Below, in pieces: positions 1 to 9,185 of a DNA stretch of 64,000 bases. The notes beneath the pieces were generated by a model. It worked only from the letters and a program-made list of their open reading frames with translations, searched no databases and had not been told where the DNA came from. How positions within the stretch are numbered: the first letter of the stretch is position 1; each line of letters starts with the position of its first letter. The translations under genes were made by a program, and so were the position numbers. This DNA is from Amphritea sp. (GTDB lineage: Bacteria > Pseudomonadota > Gammaproteobacteria > Pseudomonadales > Balneatricaceae): positions 21,502 to 85,501 of the forward strand of contig NZ_JADGEW010000011.1 of NCBI RefSeq assembly GCF_016744155.1, in the 5' to 3' direction.

Positions 1-1
1 A

Positions 2-358
2 GGCGCGGATTTAGCAGATGAGCATATTCTGATTCCGATGATGGGGATGGTGGGCTCTTTGAATGTCTCGACAGCGGCGGGAATTATTCTGGTAGAGGCG
101 CAGAATCAACGGTTGAAGGCGGGCATGTATGAGCAGTCCAGGCTTGACCCCTTGGAATATACAGATACTCTGTTTGAATGGAGCTTTCCAGACCTGGCCG
201 ATTTCTGTCATAAAAAGGGCCTGGAGTATCCTCCGCTGGATGACCTGCTGGCGCTGGTCGATGCACCAGCCTGGTATCAGGCAGTGCGTGAAGGATCTGC
301 TCCCCAGCGACAATGGGTACTTGCTAATAGCGAGCTAACTGTCGAAACTGAAGCTTGA
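2..358 (+). CDS. trmH: tRNA (guanosine-18-2'-O)-methyltransferase TrmH, C-terminal part
   Basis: The reading frame is open through the left edge, so only about the last 118 codons are present. The visible part contains the SpoU/TrmH motif 3 region (IPMMGMVGSLNVSTAAGI), which forms the knotted SAM-binding pocket, followed by the C-terminal helical tail usual for TrmH. The family 2'-O-methylates G18 in the tRNA D-loop using S-adenosylmethionine in the cytoplasm. The N-terminal half and the promoter lie outside the window. Other SpoU methyltransferases (RlmB, TrmL) share this motif, but the tail (LKAGMYEQSRL and onward) fits TrmH best. It ends 38 bases before the sensor kinase gene, with no clear terminator between. 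Confidence 0.85.
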   Translation, partial: GADLADEHILIPMMGMVGSLNVSTAAGIILVEAQNQRLKAGMYEQSRLDPLEYTDTLFEWSFPDLADFCHKKGLEYPPLDDLLALVDAPAWYQAVREGSAPQRQWVLANSELTVETEA

Positions 359-396
359 TACCGGTAGACGATACGTCCCACAGCAGGAGTGACTGA

Positions 397-2484
397 GTGC
401 AGTTTCCGCGCTTTATCCCATTAGCACTACTGATGCTGGTGTTGTCGATTATTGGCACAACGCTGGTAACTCAGTTTGTCCGCGATTGGGCGCTTACTGA
501 GCTCAAAGAGCGTGGCGAAAATCAGCTGTTGAGTATTATCAGTCAGACCCGTTCAGAACTTGCTGAATACCAGTATCTGCCGTTTTTAGTTTCCCAGAGC
601 AATGATGTTGCTGAACTGCTGCGTGTTCCTTCTCCCGACAACATCGCCCGAGTAAGTCGTTATCTCGAACAAACTAATCTGGTCGCCGGAACCACTGCGC
701 TGTTTGTATTGGATACGCAGGGAAATACCCGGGCGTTCAGTCATTGGCGGGCACAACAGAACTTTTACAAGGTGAGTCATCGCAACCAGGGCTACTTTCT
801 TCAGGCGTTGGAGGGGCAGCAAGGCATACAAGTGACGCTGCCCACCCCTCAACGTGAAGGTGCTATATACCTTTCAGCACCAGTTTATGTACTGAGTCGT
901 TTGCGAGGCGTAGCAACTGTAAGGCTTGATCTGGGTCTGCTACAGGCGGGGTTGGATCAAACTGGGCAATATCTGTTTAGTAAAAAAGGCCAGATACTGA
1001 TGGCCAGTAAACGTTTTCAGACGGCGACTGAGTTACAGGACATTGTTAAGGCGGAGCGAACCACACAGCTTTATGATGGCTCTGAAATTCAGCAGGTCGA
1101 GTTAGCGCAGGGTGGTCGGGCACTCCTGCAGGCCGTGATTCTGGATGATCTGGGCTGGCAAGTTTCAGTCTTGAATGATCTCGGTGAAGTTGTGCGGGCC
1201 CAGCGTAACGCTACCCTGTTTGCCATCGCGTTGTGCATCGTAATCTCGTTGCTGGTTTTCCTCTTAAGGGAGCGTCAGCTTAAGCATATCTCCCGAAGAG
1301 AGACACAGCAGGCGCTAGAGCGAAGTGAAGCGCGGCAAAGGGATATTATTAATACCGCGCAAGTCGGGATGATCACCTTGGATAACCAGGGACAGGTTCT
1401 GTTTATTAACCCGATGGCGATGCAGCAGTTCAGTGAATCGATGCAACGTATTCAGGGCGCTCATATCGATCAACTGATCGCTCCCGAAATGCTGCAGGGA
1501 GTACTGAAGAAAACGCTGTCACGCCTGGGTAGCAAAGGTTTTGCACCCTTAATCGCGATGGAAACTGTAGGTAAACGTTCTGATAGCAGCCACTTCCCGA
1601 TGTTGTTTTCAATTAAGCAGATGAAGCGGGAAGCCTCCGCTAACTATCTGGTTACCGTAATTGATATTACCCCACGTAAACGCCTGGAGCGGGCTCTTCA
1701 GGAAGCAAACGACCAGCTTGAGCATAAAGTACATGAACGTACTCAGGCATTGAAAGAAGCTCAGGATGAATTGGTACAAGCGGAGAAAATGGCCGCGTTG
1801 GGACGGATGTCTTCTGCGGTGGTTCATGAACTGAATCAACCACTAACCGCATTGAGAACCTATATTGCTATCTGTCGTAAACTGATTGAACAAAACCAAA
1901 CAGCGCAGTTAGAAAATAATCTTGAGTTGATCAACGACCTGATAAGTCGAATGGCAATTCTGACCCGACAATTAAAAACTTTTGCCTATCAGAAGCCCCA
2001 GCACATGGCACCGGTAGACCCACTGCTGGTGTTGGATCAGGTGTTGAGTTTACTGAAGGGGCGGCTGGAACAGCAACAGATTGAGCTGGTTTACCTCCGC
2101 CCTGAACTGAACCTGCAAGTCAGTGGCGACAGTGCCCGCCTGGAACAGATTTTTCTTAACCTGGTAACCAATGCCTGTGATGCTTTGTCTGAGACAGAGG
2201 TCGCGCGGATGGAAGTTCAAGTAGATCATAACAAAGAGCGGGTGGAAATCCGTGTGATCGATAATGGCAGCGGAATCGACGAGCAGAGTCTGAGTCATAT
2301 ATTTGAGCCCTTTTTTACCACTAAGGATATTGGTGAAGGCTTGGGCCTGGGGTTATCGATTATCCGCTCTATCGTTCGAGATCTGCAGGGGGATATCAGG
2401 GTCGATAGCCGGGCTGATAGCCGAAATGGCTACACCTGCTTTACCGTTACTTTACCGCTTATAAGACAGGCCGGAGAATCATAA
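397..2484 (+). CDS. DctB-type sensor histidine kinase
   Basis: A membrane sensor kinase of 695 residues starting at GTG, with AGGAG at 385-389. A first transmembrane segment (about residues 7-27) and a second (about 272-292) bracket a periplasmic domain of DctB/double-PDC character. A PAS domain follows (about 310-430), then a coiled coil, a HisKA domain with phospho-acceptor His477 (VVHELNQPL) and an HATPase domain with N box (NLVTNACDA) and G boxes (DNGSGID, GLGLGLSI). DctB proteins sense C4-dicarboxylates and phosphorylate a sigma-54 activator. The gene overlaps the next one by one base (TAATG), indicating translational coupling. The ligand here is unknown; the adjacent TRAP transporter suggests an organic acid. 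Confidence 0.9.
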   Translation: MQFPRFIPLALLMLVLSIIGTTLVTQFVRDWALTELKERGENQLLSIISQTRSELAEYQYLPFLVSQSNDVAELLRVPSPDNIARVSRYLEQTNLVAGTTALFVLDTQGNTRAFSHWRAQQNFYKVSHRNQGYFLQALEGQQGIQVTLPTPQREGAIYLSAPVYVLSRLRGVATVRLDLGLLQAGLDQTGQYLFSKKGQILMASKRFQTATELQDIVKAERTTQLYDGSEIQQVELAQGGRALLQAVILDDLGWQVSVLNDLGEVVRAQRNATLFAIALCIVISLLVFLLRERQLKHISRRETQQALERSEARQRDIINTAQVGMITLDNQGQVLFINPMAMQQFSESMQRIQGAHIDQLIAPEMLQGVLKKTLSRLGSKGFAPLIAMETVGKRSDSSHFPMLFSIKQMKREASANYLVTVIDITPRKRLERALQEANDQLEHKVHERTQALKEAQDELVQAEKMAALGRMSSAVVHELNQPLTALRTYIAICRKLIEQNQTAQLENNLELINDLISRMAILTRQLKTFAYQKPQHMAPVDPLLVLDQVLSLLKGRLEQQQIELVYLRPELNLQVSGDSARLEQIFLNLVTNACDALSETEVARMEVQVDHNKERVEIRVIDNGSGIDEQSLSHIFEPFFTTKDIGEGLGLGLSIIRSIVRDLQGDIRVDSRADSRNGYTCFTVTLPLIRQAGES

Positions 2485-3848
2485 TGAACAGAGGTCAGGT
2501 AATACTGGTGGATGATGATCCGATCATCCGGCAGTCAACATCCCAATGGTTACAGATGGCGGGTTTTGAAGTGATCGTCTGTGAACGGGCGGCTGAAGCC
2601 CTGACTCATCTGAACGAGGCGTTCCCTGGCGTGTTAGTCAGCGACGTTAGAATGCCGGAAATGGATGGCCTGGAGCTGATGATGGAAGCCCGTCGTCGCA
2701 TCCCAGAGTTACCGGTGATTCTGATTACCGGTCACGGTGATGTGGACATGGCGATTGGCGCGATGCGCGATGGTGCCTATGACTTCATCGAAAAACCTTT
2801 TATTCCCGAACGCTTAGTTGAAACTATCAACAGGGCTTGCGAAAAACGTCGATTGGTATTGGAAAATCTGCGGTTGCAACAGGATTTGGCCTCCCACAGT
2901 GGTATTGATAGCAAGATCATTGGCATCTCTCCGGCAATTCAGAAACTGCGCCGGGATATACTCAAATACGCGGCATTGAATACCAATGTCATCATCTATG
3001 GTGAAACCGGTAGCGGTAAAGAGCTGGTCGCCCAGTGCCTGCATGAGTTTAGCCCCCGCAGTGAATGTAACTTTGTACCGATTAACTGCGGTGCGATTCC
3101 GGAAACGCTGATTGAAACTGAACTCTTTGGCCATGAAGCCGGGGCGTTTACCGGTGCGTCTAAAAAGCGTACCGGTAAGTTTCAGCACGCCGATGGTGGA
3201 ACCCTGCTGCTGGATGAGATTGAGAGTATGCCAGCCAGTTTGCAGGTGAAAATCCTGCGTAGCCTGCAAGAGGGGGTGATAGAACCCTTGGGTTCTAATA
3301 AACAGATTTCTGTTGATCTGCGTATCGTGGCGGCCTCAAAAGCAGACCTTTCGGTGGAGGAAAACTTTCGCCAGGATCTCTATTACCGACTGAATGTGTC
3401 CTGCCTTTACCTATCACCACTGCGGGAACGTACTGAAGATATTCCTCTGTTGTTTGAGTATTACGCCCGTCAGTCGGCAACTCAGCATGAACGGGAATTG
3501 CGCAGGGTCACCCGGCAGGATCTGATCAATCTACAACAGCACGCCTGGCCAGGAAATGTGCGGGAGCTGAAGAATATTGCGGTGCGTTATGCTCTGGATG
3601 GTTCGCTGCCGGTGGTAGATCTGCTTTATCCTGAAATGATAGAGCCTGTTGATGTCACTCAGGTTGATAGCTCCCTGTCTTTGGGTGCCCAGGTCGCCAA
3701 CTTTGAGTACAAAGTGATCTGTGAAGCGCTACGTCAGCATCGGGGTAATATCAAAGCGGTGATGGAGATGCTTGATCTGCCACGCCGGACCCTGAACCAG
3801 AAAATGGTGAAGTACCAGATCGAACGCACTGATTTTGTTGATGAGTAG
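2484..3848 (+). CDS. DctD/NtrC-family sigma-54-dependent response regulator
   Basis: 454 residues: a receiver domain with phospho-acceptor Asp54 ([11 protein letters not shown]), a central AAA+ domain with Walker A (GETGSGKE, near residue 175) and the sigma-54 contact loop GAFTGA (near 219), and a C-terminal Fis-type helix-turn-helix ([17 protein letters not shown]). Such proteins hydrolyse ATP to open promoter complexes formed by sigma-54 polymerase. It is coupled to the upstream kinase gene by a one-base overlap. A -24/-12 promoter and an IHF consensus lie downstream in front of the TRAP transporter genes, which makes that transporter the most likely target. All key residues are present. 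Confidence 0.93.
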   Translation: MNRGQVILVDDDPIIRQSTSQWLQMAGFEVIVCERAAEALTHLNEAFPGVLVSDVRMPEMDGLELMMEARRRIPELPVILITGHGDVDMAIGAMRDGAYDFIEKPFIPERLVETINRACEKRRLVLENLRLQQDLASHSGIDSKIIGISPAIQKLRRDILKYAALNTNVIIYGETGSGKELVAQCLHEFSPRSECNFVPINCGAIPETLIETELFGHEAGAFTGASKKRTGKFQHADGGTLLLDEIESMPASLQVKILRSLQEGVIEPLGSNKQISVDLRIVAASKADLSVEENFRQDLYYRLNVSCLYLSPLRERTEDIPLLFEYYARQSATQHERELRRVTRQDLINLQQHAWPGNVRELKNIAVRYALDGSLPVVDLLYPEMIEPVDVTQVDSSLSLGAQVANFEYKVICEALRQHRGNIKAVMEMLDLPRRTLNQKMVKYQIERTDFVDE

Positions 3849-3871
3849 ATAAGCAGGCTAAGTTGATGAGT

Positions 3872-3900
3872 AGGCAAAAAATGGCTCATTGCCTGTTTTA
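3872..3900 (+). terminator. Possible weak terminator after the two-component operon
   Basis: A 6-bp stem AGGCAA/TTGCCT with an 11-base loop is followed by GTTTTA. The stem is short, so termination would be inefficient. Confidence 0.35.
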
Positions 3901-3979
3901 AGAGCAAAACCTGGGTATCAACAGGATATTCCGGTCCGATTTACATCATCCGCATAGCGGCTTTGTCGCTATTTAGTCT

Positions 3980-4039
3980 TTAGTAAGCAAGAAGTTGCTC
4001 ATCGGTTTGGTGGCTAATAGGCTGTTTTTTGCTTACTAA
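3980..4039. promoter_or_regulatory. Inverted repeat pair, candidate upstream activator sites
   Basis: TTAGTAAGCAA at 3980-3990 and its exact reverse complement TTGCTTACTAA at 4029-4039 are separated by 38 bases. Their centres lie roughly 100 and 150 bases upstream of the predicted sigma-54 start site. This is the expected position for enhancer sites of the DctD-like regulator encoded just upstream. A further dyad, ATAGCG-N7-CGCTAT, lies at 3954-3972. Confidence 0.55.
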
Positions 4040-4079
4040 TCTTTCTTTGAATTTTTATAAGTAGTAAATTATTTATATT

Positions 4080-4092
4080 TATCAATTGGTTA
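4080..4092 (+). promoter_or_regulatory. IHF binding site
   Basis: TATCAATTGGTTA matches the IHF consensus WATCAANNNNTTR at every defined position. It lies in an AT-rich tract between the inverted repeats and the sigma-54 element, where IHF-induced bending would bring the activator to the polymerase. Confidence 0.7.
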
Positions 4093-4108
4093 TGATTTAA
4101 TTATCAGC

Positions 4109-4126
4109 TTGGCATCCACATTGCTT
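4109..4126 (+). promoter_or_regulatory. Sigma-54 (-24/-12) promoter
   Basis: TTGGCATCCACATTGCTT has the invariant GG and GC dinucleotides (4111-4112 and 4123-4124) with the obligatory ten bases between them and close agreement with TGGCAC-N5-TTGC. It is 45 bases upstream of the TRAP binding-protein gene. Confidence 0.8.
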
Positions 4127-4170
4127 TATATAGGGTACGAACAATAAAAACCCGAGAGAAGGAATCTAAA

Positions 4171-5199
4171 ATGCAAAGCAGTAAACGAACTCTGATAAAA
4201 GGTCTGGGTGTTGCCGTTGCACTGAGTGCTACTTTAGGCAGTGCAGCGTTGGTTCAGGCAGAGGAGAAGCGTTCCTATATTCTGGCCACTGCTTCTACCG
4301 GTGGAACATACTATCCAGTAGGTGTTGCTTTGGCGACGCTGACCAAGGTAAAGCTAGAGCCTAAATATAAAGTGTCACTGTCGGCGATCAATTCGGCAGG
4401 TTCCGGCGAAAACATAAAGCTCTTAGGCGAGAATGAAGCCCAGTTTGCTATTCTGCAGGGCTTATATGGGGCTTGGGCATGGAGTGGTGAAGGCTCTCTG
4501 AAGTCTTCCGGTCCTCAAACACATCTCCGTTCTGTCTCAATGTTGTGGCAAAACGTTGAGCAGTTTGCGGTGAAGTCTGATCTGGTCAAAAGCGGTACGA
4601 TTGCTGATCTGGCTGAACTGAAAGGCAAGAAATTCTCTATCGGTAAGAAAAACTCAGGCACAGAAGGTTCCGGCCGTCAGATTCTTGGTGGCCTGGGAAT
4701 GGAAGCTGATAGCTTAGATCTGGCTTATATGGGCTATGGACCGAGTGCTGATGCGCTACAAAATGGCACTATCAATGGTATGAACATCCCTTCAGGTGTA
4801 CCAACCTCCGCAATCACCCGTGCTTATGCGGCACTGGGTAGCGATATGACGGTGCTGGACTTTACTGACGAGCAGATTAAAGAAGCTAACGGTGGCTATA
4901 AGCTGTGGACTCGTTATGTGATTCCGGCCAATACATATCCGGGTCAGACCAAAGACATCAACACAATGGCGCAGCCAAACTTCCTGGCAGTGAGAGATGA
5001 TGTGTCGGAAGAAGATGTTTACCTGCTGACTAAAACTGTTTATGAAAACCTACCGTTCCTGAACGGCATCCATAAGGCAACCAAAGCGATGGCACTTGAA
5101 AAAGCGATTGCTGGCCTGCCACTTCCACTACACCCAGGTGCGGCTCGTTACTACAAAGAAGCCGGTCTGACTATCCCTGCACACCTCATCGCTAAGTAA
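4171..5199 (+). CDS. TAXI-family TRAP transporter solute-binding protein
   Basis: 342 residues with a Sec signal peptide (cleavage after about residue 30, VQA). The mature protein starts with the TAXI-type motif (ILATASTGGTYYPVG) that names this TRAP subclass. It would bind a small organic substrate in the periplasm and deliver it to the membrane subunit encoded next. The start is supported by GAGAAGGA just upstream. It sits downstream of a sigma-54 promoter and ends immediately before a strong intrinsic terminator, so it is probably made in excess over the permease. The substrate cannot be read from the sequence; known TAXI proteins bind amino or dicarboxylic acids. Confidence 0.92.
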   Translation: MQSSKRTLIKGLGVAVALSATLGSAALVQAEEKRSYILATASTGGTYYPVGVALATLTKVKLEPKYKVSLSAINSAGSGENIKLLGENEAQFAILQGLYGAWAWSGEGSLKSSGPQTHLRSVSMLWQNVEQFAVKSDLVKSGTIADLAELKGKKFSIGKKNSGTEGSGRQILGGLGMEADSLDLAYMGYGPSADALQNGTINGMNIPSGVPTSAITRAYAALGSDMTVLDFTDEQIKEANGGYKLWTRYVIPANTYPGQTKDINTMAQPNFLAVRDDVSEEDVYLLTKTVYENLPFLNGIHKATKAMALEKAIAGLPLPLHPGAARYYKEAGLTIPAHLIAK

Positions 5200-5211
5200 C
5201 TTTGCGACCTT

Positions 5212-5239
5212 GGCAGGCTCTGCTGAGCCTGCCTTTTTT
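5212..5239 (+). terminator. Intrinsic terminator between binding protein and permease genes
   Basis: A perfect 9-bp stem GGCAGGCTC/GAGCCTGCC with loop TGCT is followed by six T residues. It lies inside the operon, 13 bases after the binding-protein stop codon, and probably lets only part of transcription continue into the permease. Confidence 0.85.
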
Positions 5240-5262
5240 CCTGTTTTATATGGAAGACCGTT

Positions 5263-7413
5263 ATGAGTACTATCGATACCCAAACCGACCAGGAAACGGC
5301 TGAAAAACTCAAGAGTCTGGAGCTTGTACAGCGTCTTGATTCTTCCCCGACGGGTCGTTTTATCTATTGGGCTGGCGTTGTTTTTGCGCTGGTGCATATC
5401 TATTTTAATACCCTGAGTACTGTTTCAGAACTGTGGGTTTCTGCCATACACTTTGGTGGTTTTGCTCTGCTATGTGCCCTGATGGTACCGATGGTTCGTT
5501 GCAAGACTGATGCTGGGCGTCATCTGACGCTTCTACTGGATATTCTGTTAGGCAGTGCGGCGGTTTTCTGTGCTATCTATCTGATCGGCTTCGAAGATGC
5601 GCTTTATGAAAGGGGTGTAAAGTTTGCCCAGCTAGATTGGGTGTTCTCGATCTGTGCGATCTTTATCTCTTTGGAGATGGCGCGTAGAACCACCGGCTGG
5701 TTTATCCCCTGCATGATTCTGGTGGCCCTGACCTACGTTTTTTGGTGGGGGCAGTATGTTGATGGCATCTTTGGTTTCCCTGGATTGAGCCTCGAAACCT
5801 TGCTGTTTCGTAGCTACTTCTCCTCTGAAGGGATGTTTGGGCAGATCGCCCGAATCTCCTGGACCTATGTGTTTATGTTTATCTTGTTCGGTGCCTTTCT
5901 GGTGAAGTCTGGCGCGGGCGATTTTATTATTGAGCTGTCACGTTGTGCGGCGGGTCGTATGGTCGGTGGGCCTGGGTTTGTAGCAGTACTGGGGTCCGGA
6001 TTGATGGGCTCTGTATCGGGGTCTTCTGTGGCTAATACCGTATCAACCGGTGTGATTACCATTCCATTGATGCAGAAAGCAGGCTTTCCTGCTCGCTTTG
6101 CTGCGGGAGTAGAAGCGGCTGCCTCTACCGGTGGACAGCTTATGCCGCCGGTGATGGGTGCCGGAGCCTTTATCATGGCGTCTTATACTCAGATTCCTTA
6201 TGTTGATGTGATCGCGGTTGCAGCACTACCGGCGTTGCTTTACTTCCTGTCGGTTGGTTTTTTCGTCCGGGTGGAAGCGATGCGTAGTCAGGCGCATGCG
6301 GTCGAGCTGGAAACACGTCCTATAGGTGAAGTATTTCGCGACGGCTGGCACTACCTATTACCTCTTGTGGTCTTGGTGAGCTTGCTGATCTATGGCTTTA
6401 CGCCCACCTATGCTGCGGGCATCGCAATTATTTCGGTGGTTGTGTCTTCCTGGTTATCTAAGCATCCAATGGGTATTAAGGATGTCTTTGATGCATTGGC
6501 GCAGGGCTCAAAAAATATGGCCACCACCGCGATGCTATTAGTCGCCGTTGGCCTGGTAGTCAACGTCGTGGCAATGACCGGCATTGGTAATACTTTCTCA
6601 CTGATGGTTGCTGAGTGGGCGGGAGGCAGTCTGCTGATCACCATTATGCTGGTAGCGCTGGCATCCTTGATTTTAGGTATGGGATTACCGGTTACCGCTT
6701 CTTATATTGTGTTGGCGACACTGTCAGCGCCGGCGTTGTATAACCTGATTGCTGAGATGCAGCTGATCGATATGATGGTCAGTGGTACTTTGCCTGAAAT
6801 TGCTCGCACTATCTTCCTGCTGGTGGATGTCGATAAGGCTGCTTTGCTGGCTGATCCGATGAGTAAGCTTGATGCTCAGCAATTGCTGGCATTGGTTCCC
6901 GGGGATTTTAAAGGTCAGTTACTGGAGCAGGCGATTGATCCGGCCCGGTTAGCCATGATTCTGTTGTCAGCACATATGATAATTTTCTGGCTGTCACAGG
7001 ATTCGAATGTCACTCCGCCAGTGTGCCTAACCGCATTTGCAGCAGCGGCTATCGCCAAAACACCACCGATGGCAACAGGTTTTACCGCTTGGAAAATAGC
7101 TAAAGGACTGTATATCGTGCCGTTGCTGTTTGCCTATACCAACTTTATTGGTGGAACGACGATGGAGGTGCTCAGTGTATTCTTCTTCTCCGTTTTCGGT
7201 ATCTATGCGTTGGTCGGCTTTATGGAAGGCTATTTGGAAAGTCCGCTTAATCTTGTGTTGCGAGTTATCTCGGGAATAACCGGAGTCGCAATGTTATGGC
7301 CACATGGCGAATGGTGGATCAGTACCCTCGCTTTACTAGGTTTCTTAGCGCTATTTATCTATAGCCGTTTTCGCCTCGAGGAACCTGAGGGGTCGGCGGT
7401 TACGACTGGGTAA
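5263..7413 (+). CDS. TRAP transporter fused membrane subunit (DctQM type)
   Basis: 716 residues. The N-terminal third carries about four hydrophobic helices corresponding to the small DctQ subunit. The rest is the DctM subunit, with glycine-rich reentrant motifs (GSGLMGSVSGSSVANTVST, and ASTGGQLMPPVMGAGAFIMA) that form the substrate and sodium sites. A second symmetric half contains the matching motif (GMGLPVTASYIV) and SQDSNVTPPV. Fused DctQM subunits are the normal partners of TAXI binding proteins. It probably carries out sodium-driven uptake across the inner membrane. It follows the binding-protein gene by 63 bases containing a terminator and ends at its own terminator. Confidence 0.93.
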   Translation: MSTIDTQTDQETAEKLKSLELVQRLDSSPTGRFIYWAGVVFALVHIYFNTLSTVSELWVSAIHFGGFALLCALMVPMVRCKTDAGRHLTLLLDILLGSAAVFCAIYLIGFEDALYERGVKFAQLDWVFSICAIFISLEMARRTTGWFIPCMILVALTYVFWWGQYVDGIFGFPGLSLETLLFRSYFSSEGMFGQIARISWTYVFMFILFGAFLVKSGAGDFIIELSRCAAGRMVGGPGFVAVLGSGLMGSVSGSSVANTVSTGVITIPLMQKAGFPARFAAGVEAAASTGGQLMPPVMGAGAFIMASYTQIPYVDVIAVAALPALLYFLSVGFFVRVEAMRSQAHAVELETRPIGEVFRDGWHYLLPLVVLVSLLIYGFTPTYAAGIAIISVVVSSWLSKHPMGIKDVFDALAQGSKNMATTAMLLVAVGLVVNVVAMTGIGNTFSLMVAEWAGGSLLITIMLVALASLILGMGLPVTASYIVLATLSAPALYNLIAEMQLIDMMVSGTLPEIARTIFLLVDVDKAALLADPMSKLDAQQLLALVPGDFKGQLLEQAIDPARLAMILLSAHMIIFWLSQDSNVTPPVCLTAFAAAAIAKTPPMATGFTAWKIAKGLYIVPLLFAYTNFIGGTTMEVLSVFFFSVFGIYALVGFMEGYLESPLNLVLRVISGITGVAMLWPHGEWWISTLALLGFLALFIYSRFRLEEPEGSAVTTG

Positions 7414-7429
7414 GCACTGTTGGACTATT

Positions 7430-7457
7430 AAAAACCGGCCTTAATGGCCGGTTTTTT
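7430..7457 (+). terminator. Intrinsic terminator after TRAP permease
   Basis: The stem AAAAACCGGCC / GGCCGGTTTTTT with loop TTAAT lies just after the stop codon. Confidence 0.88.
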
Positions 7458-7727
7458 GCTTTTTAGGAAAATTATTATCTAATATCTCTTATTGAATCGC
7501 TGACAATTTGTTAGATTGTCTTTATACACTCAGCATTCAGTTTTGGATGTGACGCTTTGCCAGCTTGTTTTGAAGTGATAGTCAGTAAATACAGGCTGAT
7601 CTGATATGTGGCTCCCGACAGAGGATTGTTTTGGTCGCCAGTTTTCTGCTGAGTTCCAGGGGAATGAGGCAGTACAAAATGCAAAGAAGAGTTTAGAAAT
7701 AACCTCTTCAGGCTTACGGCAGGGATT
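7458..7727. other. Intergenic region before the Sel1 cluster
   Basis: AT-rich and without a convincing gene. It presumably holds the promoter of the three Sel1 genes; I see no distinctive operator. Confidence 0.5.
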
Positions 7728-9155
7728 ATGTACAAACAAGAAAAAAATATGTTTCGTATTCCAACATTTATCGGTCTGGGTTCAGCGCTGATATTCTCTT
7801 CTATAGCGATCGCCAGTGATGAAAATAGCGGTGATTGTTATCAGCTTTTTTCTGCTGAAAATTACTCGTTAGCCAAACAGCAATGTCAGGAACTGGCTGA
7901 ACTAGGCGATGCGAAAGCGGCTTTTCTTCTGGCAAATATCTACTATCAGGGGCTGGATACCAATCAGGAAGATCAGCGTGGCCTGTTCTGGGATCACATT
8001 GCGGCTGAGAAAGGGCATCCGGAATCAGCTTATCGTCTGGGACTGGCCTACCAGCTAGGTCAGGGGGTTAGTCAAAGTAACAGTAAAGCGCGTAACTGGT
8101 ATCAGCAAGCGGCGTTAGCCCAACATTCAAAGGCGCAAAAACTGCTGGCAAACATGTTTGAATCGGGCGCTGCGGGAGAGAAAAATCCTTCACGTGCATA
8201 TCAATGGTATATGAGAGCTGCCCAACAGGGGTTAGCTGATGCGCAGCTTAAAGTTGGCTCAATGTTACTAGATGGTAGAGGTGTTGAGGCAAACCGGGCC
8301 TCTGCGCAGCATTGGATACGAAAAGCAGCCACCGCTGGTAACGCAAACGCTCAGGCCGCTCTGGGGGTTATGCTGACAGAAATTGATCCGGCAGAAAGCC
8401 TTAGTTGGTATGAACGTTCGGCAGAGCAGGGTAATGGGGTCGCACTACAGAATCTGGCCTTGGTCTATTACGTAGGTCAGGGTGTTGAAGTTGATCATCC
8501 ACGGGCTGTCGAACTCGCTCAACGAGCTGTTGATACAGGTAATAAAGAAGCGGTTTCTCTGTTGAGTCTGATGCGTCTTGAGACGGAGCAGCAAAAAGTT
8601 ATTGAACTGCAAGCTGAGCAACAGAAACTATCACAGCAGATTATTGCATCTATACCTGAAAAAACAGCTGATGAACGGCCACTACCGTTAGCTCCGCTTT
8701 CTAATGACACTGTTCTGGCTGAACCATCAGCAGGTTATTCTGAACCTGAGCCTGAGGCCTTGTCGAAAAAAGAGCCCGAAGCAGTACCTCAAATTGAGCG
8801 TAAGTCTGAACCCGTATCTCAATCGGGTAATCCGTATCGTCTTAAGGATGGTTGGGTGATGCGTCAGTCACCACCTCGTTTTACTATTCAGCTGCTGTAT
8901 GGAAAAGAAGAGCTCGGCGTACTTAACTATATCAAACAGCATAAATTGCCGGATTCGGTTCGATATTTCCGTACTCAAAGGGAAGCCGGACTTTTCTATG
9001 TGCTGGTATATGGAGACTATGGCACCATCGATGCAGCCCGCGAAGCTCTGGACGATATTCCGGAATTGGCCCAAAAGTCTCACTGGATCCGTAAGTATCG
9101 CCGCCTTCAGGAGCTGTATCTTGCACCTGATTCTTATGGAGTAGCCGGACAGTAG
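7728..9155 (+). CDS. Exported Sel1-repeat protein with SPOR-like C-terminus (first of three)
   Basis: 475 residues from ATG 7728. A second in-frame ATG at 7749 would give a more typical signal peptide (MFRIPTFIGLGSALIF). The mature protein has tandem Sel1-like helical repeats of about 36 residues (for example AAYRLGLAYQLGQGV-like units) to about residue 280. A Glu/Pro-rich linker follows (about 290-365), then a domain resembling SPOR (FTIQLLYGKEELGVLNYIKQ onward), which in other proteins binds denuded peptidoglycan at septa. Sel1 repeats are protein-interaction scaffolds. It is probably periplasmic and first of a three-gene paralogous operon. The specific function is unknown. Confidence 0.85.
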   Translation: MYKQEKNMFRIPTFIGLGSALIFSSIAIASDENSGDCYQLFSAENYSLAKQQCQELAELGDAKAAFLLANIYYQGLDTNQEDQRGLFWDHIAAEKGHPESAYRLGLAYQLGQGVSQSNSKARNWYQQAALAQHSKAQKLLANMFESGAAGEKNPSRAYQWYMRAAQQGLADAQLKVGSMLLDGRGVEANRASAQHWIRKAATAGNANAQAALGVMLTEIDPAESLSWYERSAEQGNGVALQNLALVYYVGQGVEVDHPRAVELAQRAVDTGNKEAVSLLSLMRLETEQQKVIELQAEQQKLSQQIIASIPEKTADERPLPLAPLSNDTVLAEPSAGYSEPEPEALSKKEPEAVPQIERKSEPVSQSGNPYRLKDGWVMRQSPPRFTIQLLYGKEELGVLNYIKQHKLPDSVRYFRTQREAGLFYVLVYGDYGTIDAAREALDDIPELAQKSHWIRKYRRLQELYLAPDSYGVAGQ

Positions 9156-9185
9156 GCCTGGCTGTTGTCACTATTTGGAATAGAT

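Larger units (their letters stand above)
3849..4170. other. 322-base regulatory intergenic region
   Basis: No gene is seen. In order it holds a weak terminator-like hairpin (3872-3900), a 6-bp dyad ATAGCG/CGCTAT (3954-3972), a perfect 11-bp inverted repeat pair (3980-3990 and 4029-4039), an IHF consensus (4080-4092) and a sigma-54 -24/-12 element (4109-4126). This order, activator sites then IHF bend then sigma-54 promoter, is the standard layout for enhancer-dependent transcription. Confidence 0.75.

Noticed and set aside
2814..3269. 151-codon antisense frame inside the response-regulator gene
   Set aside because: Shadow of a well-supported sigma-54 activator gene.
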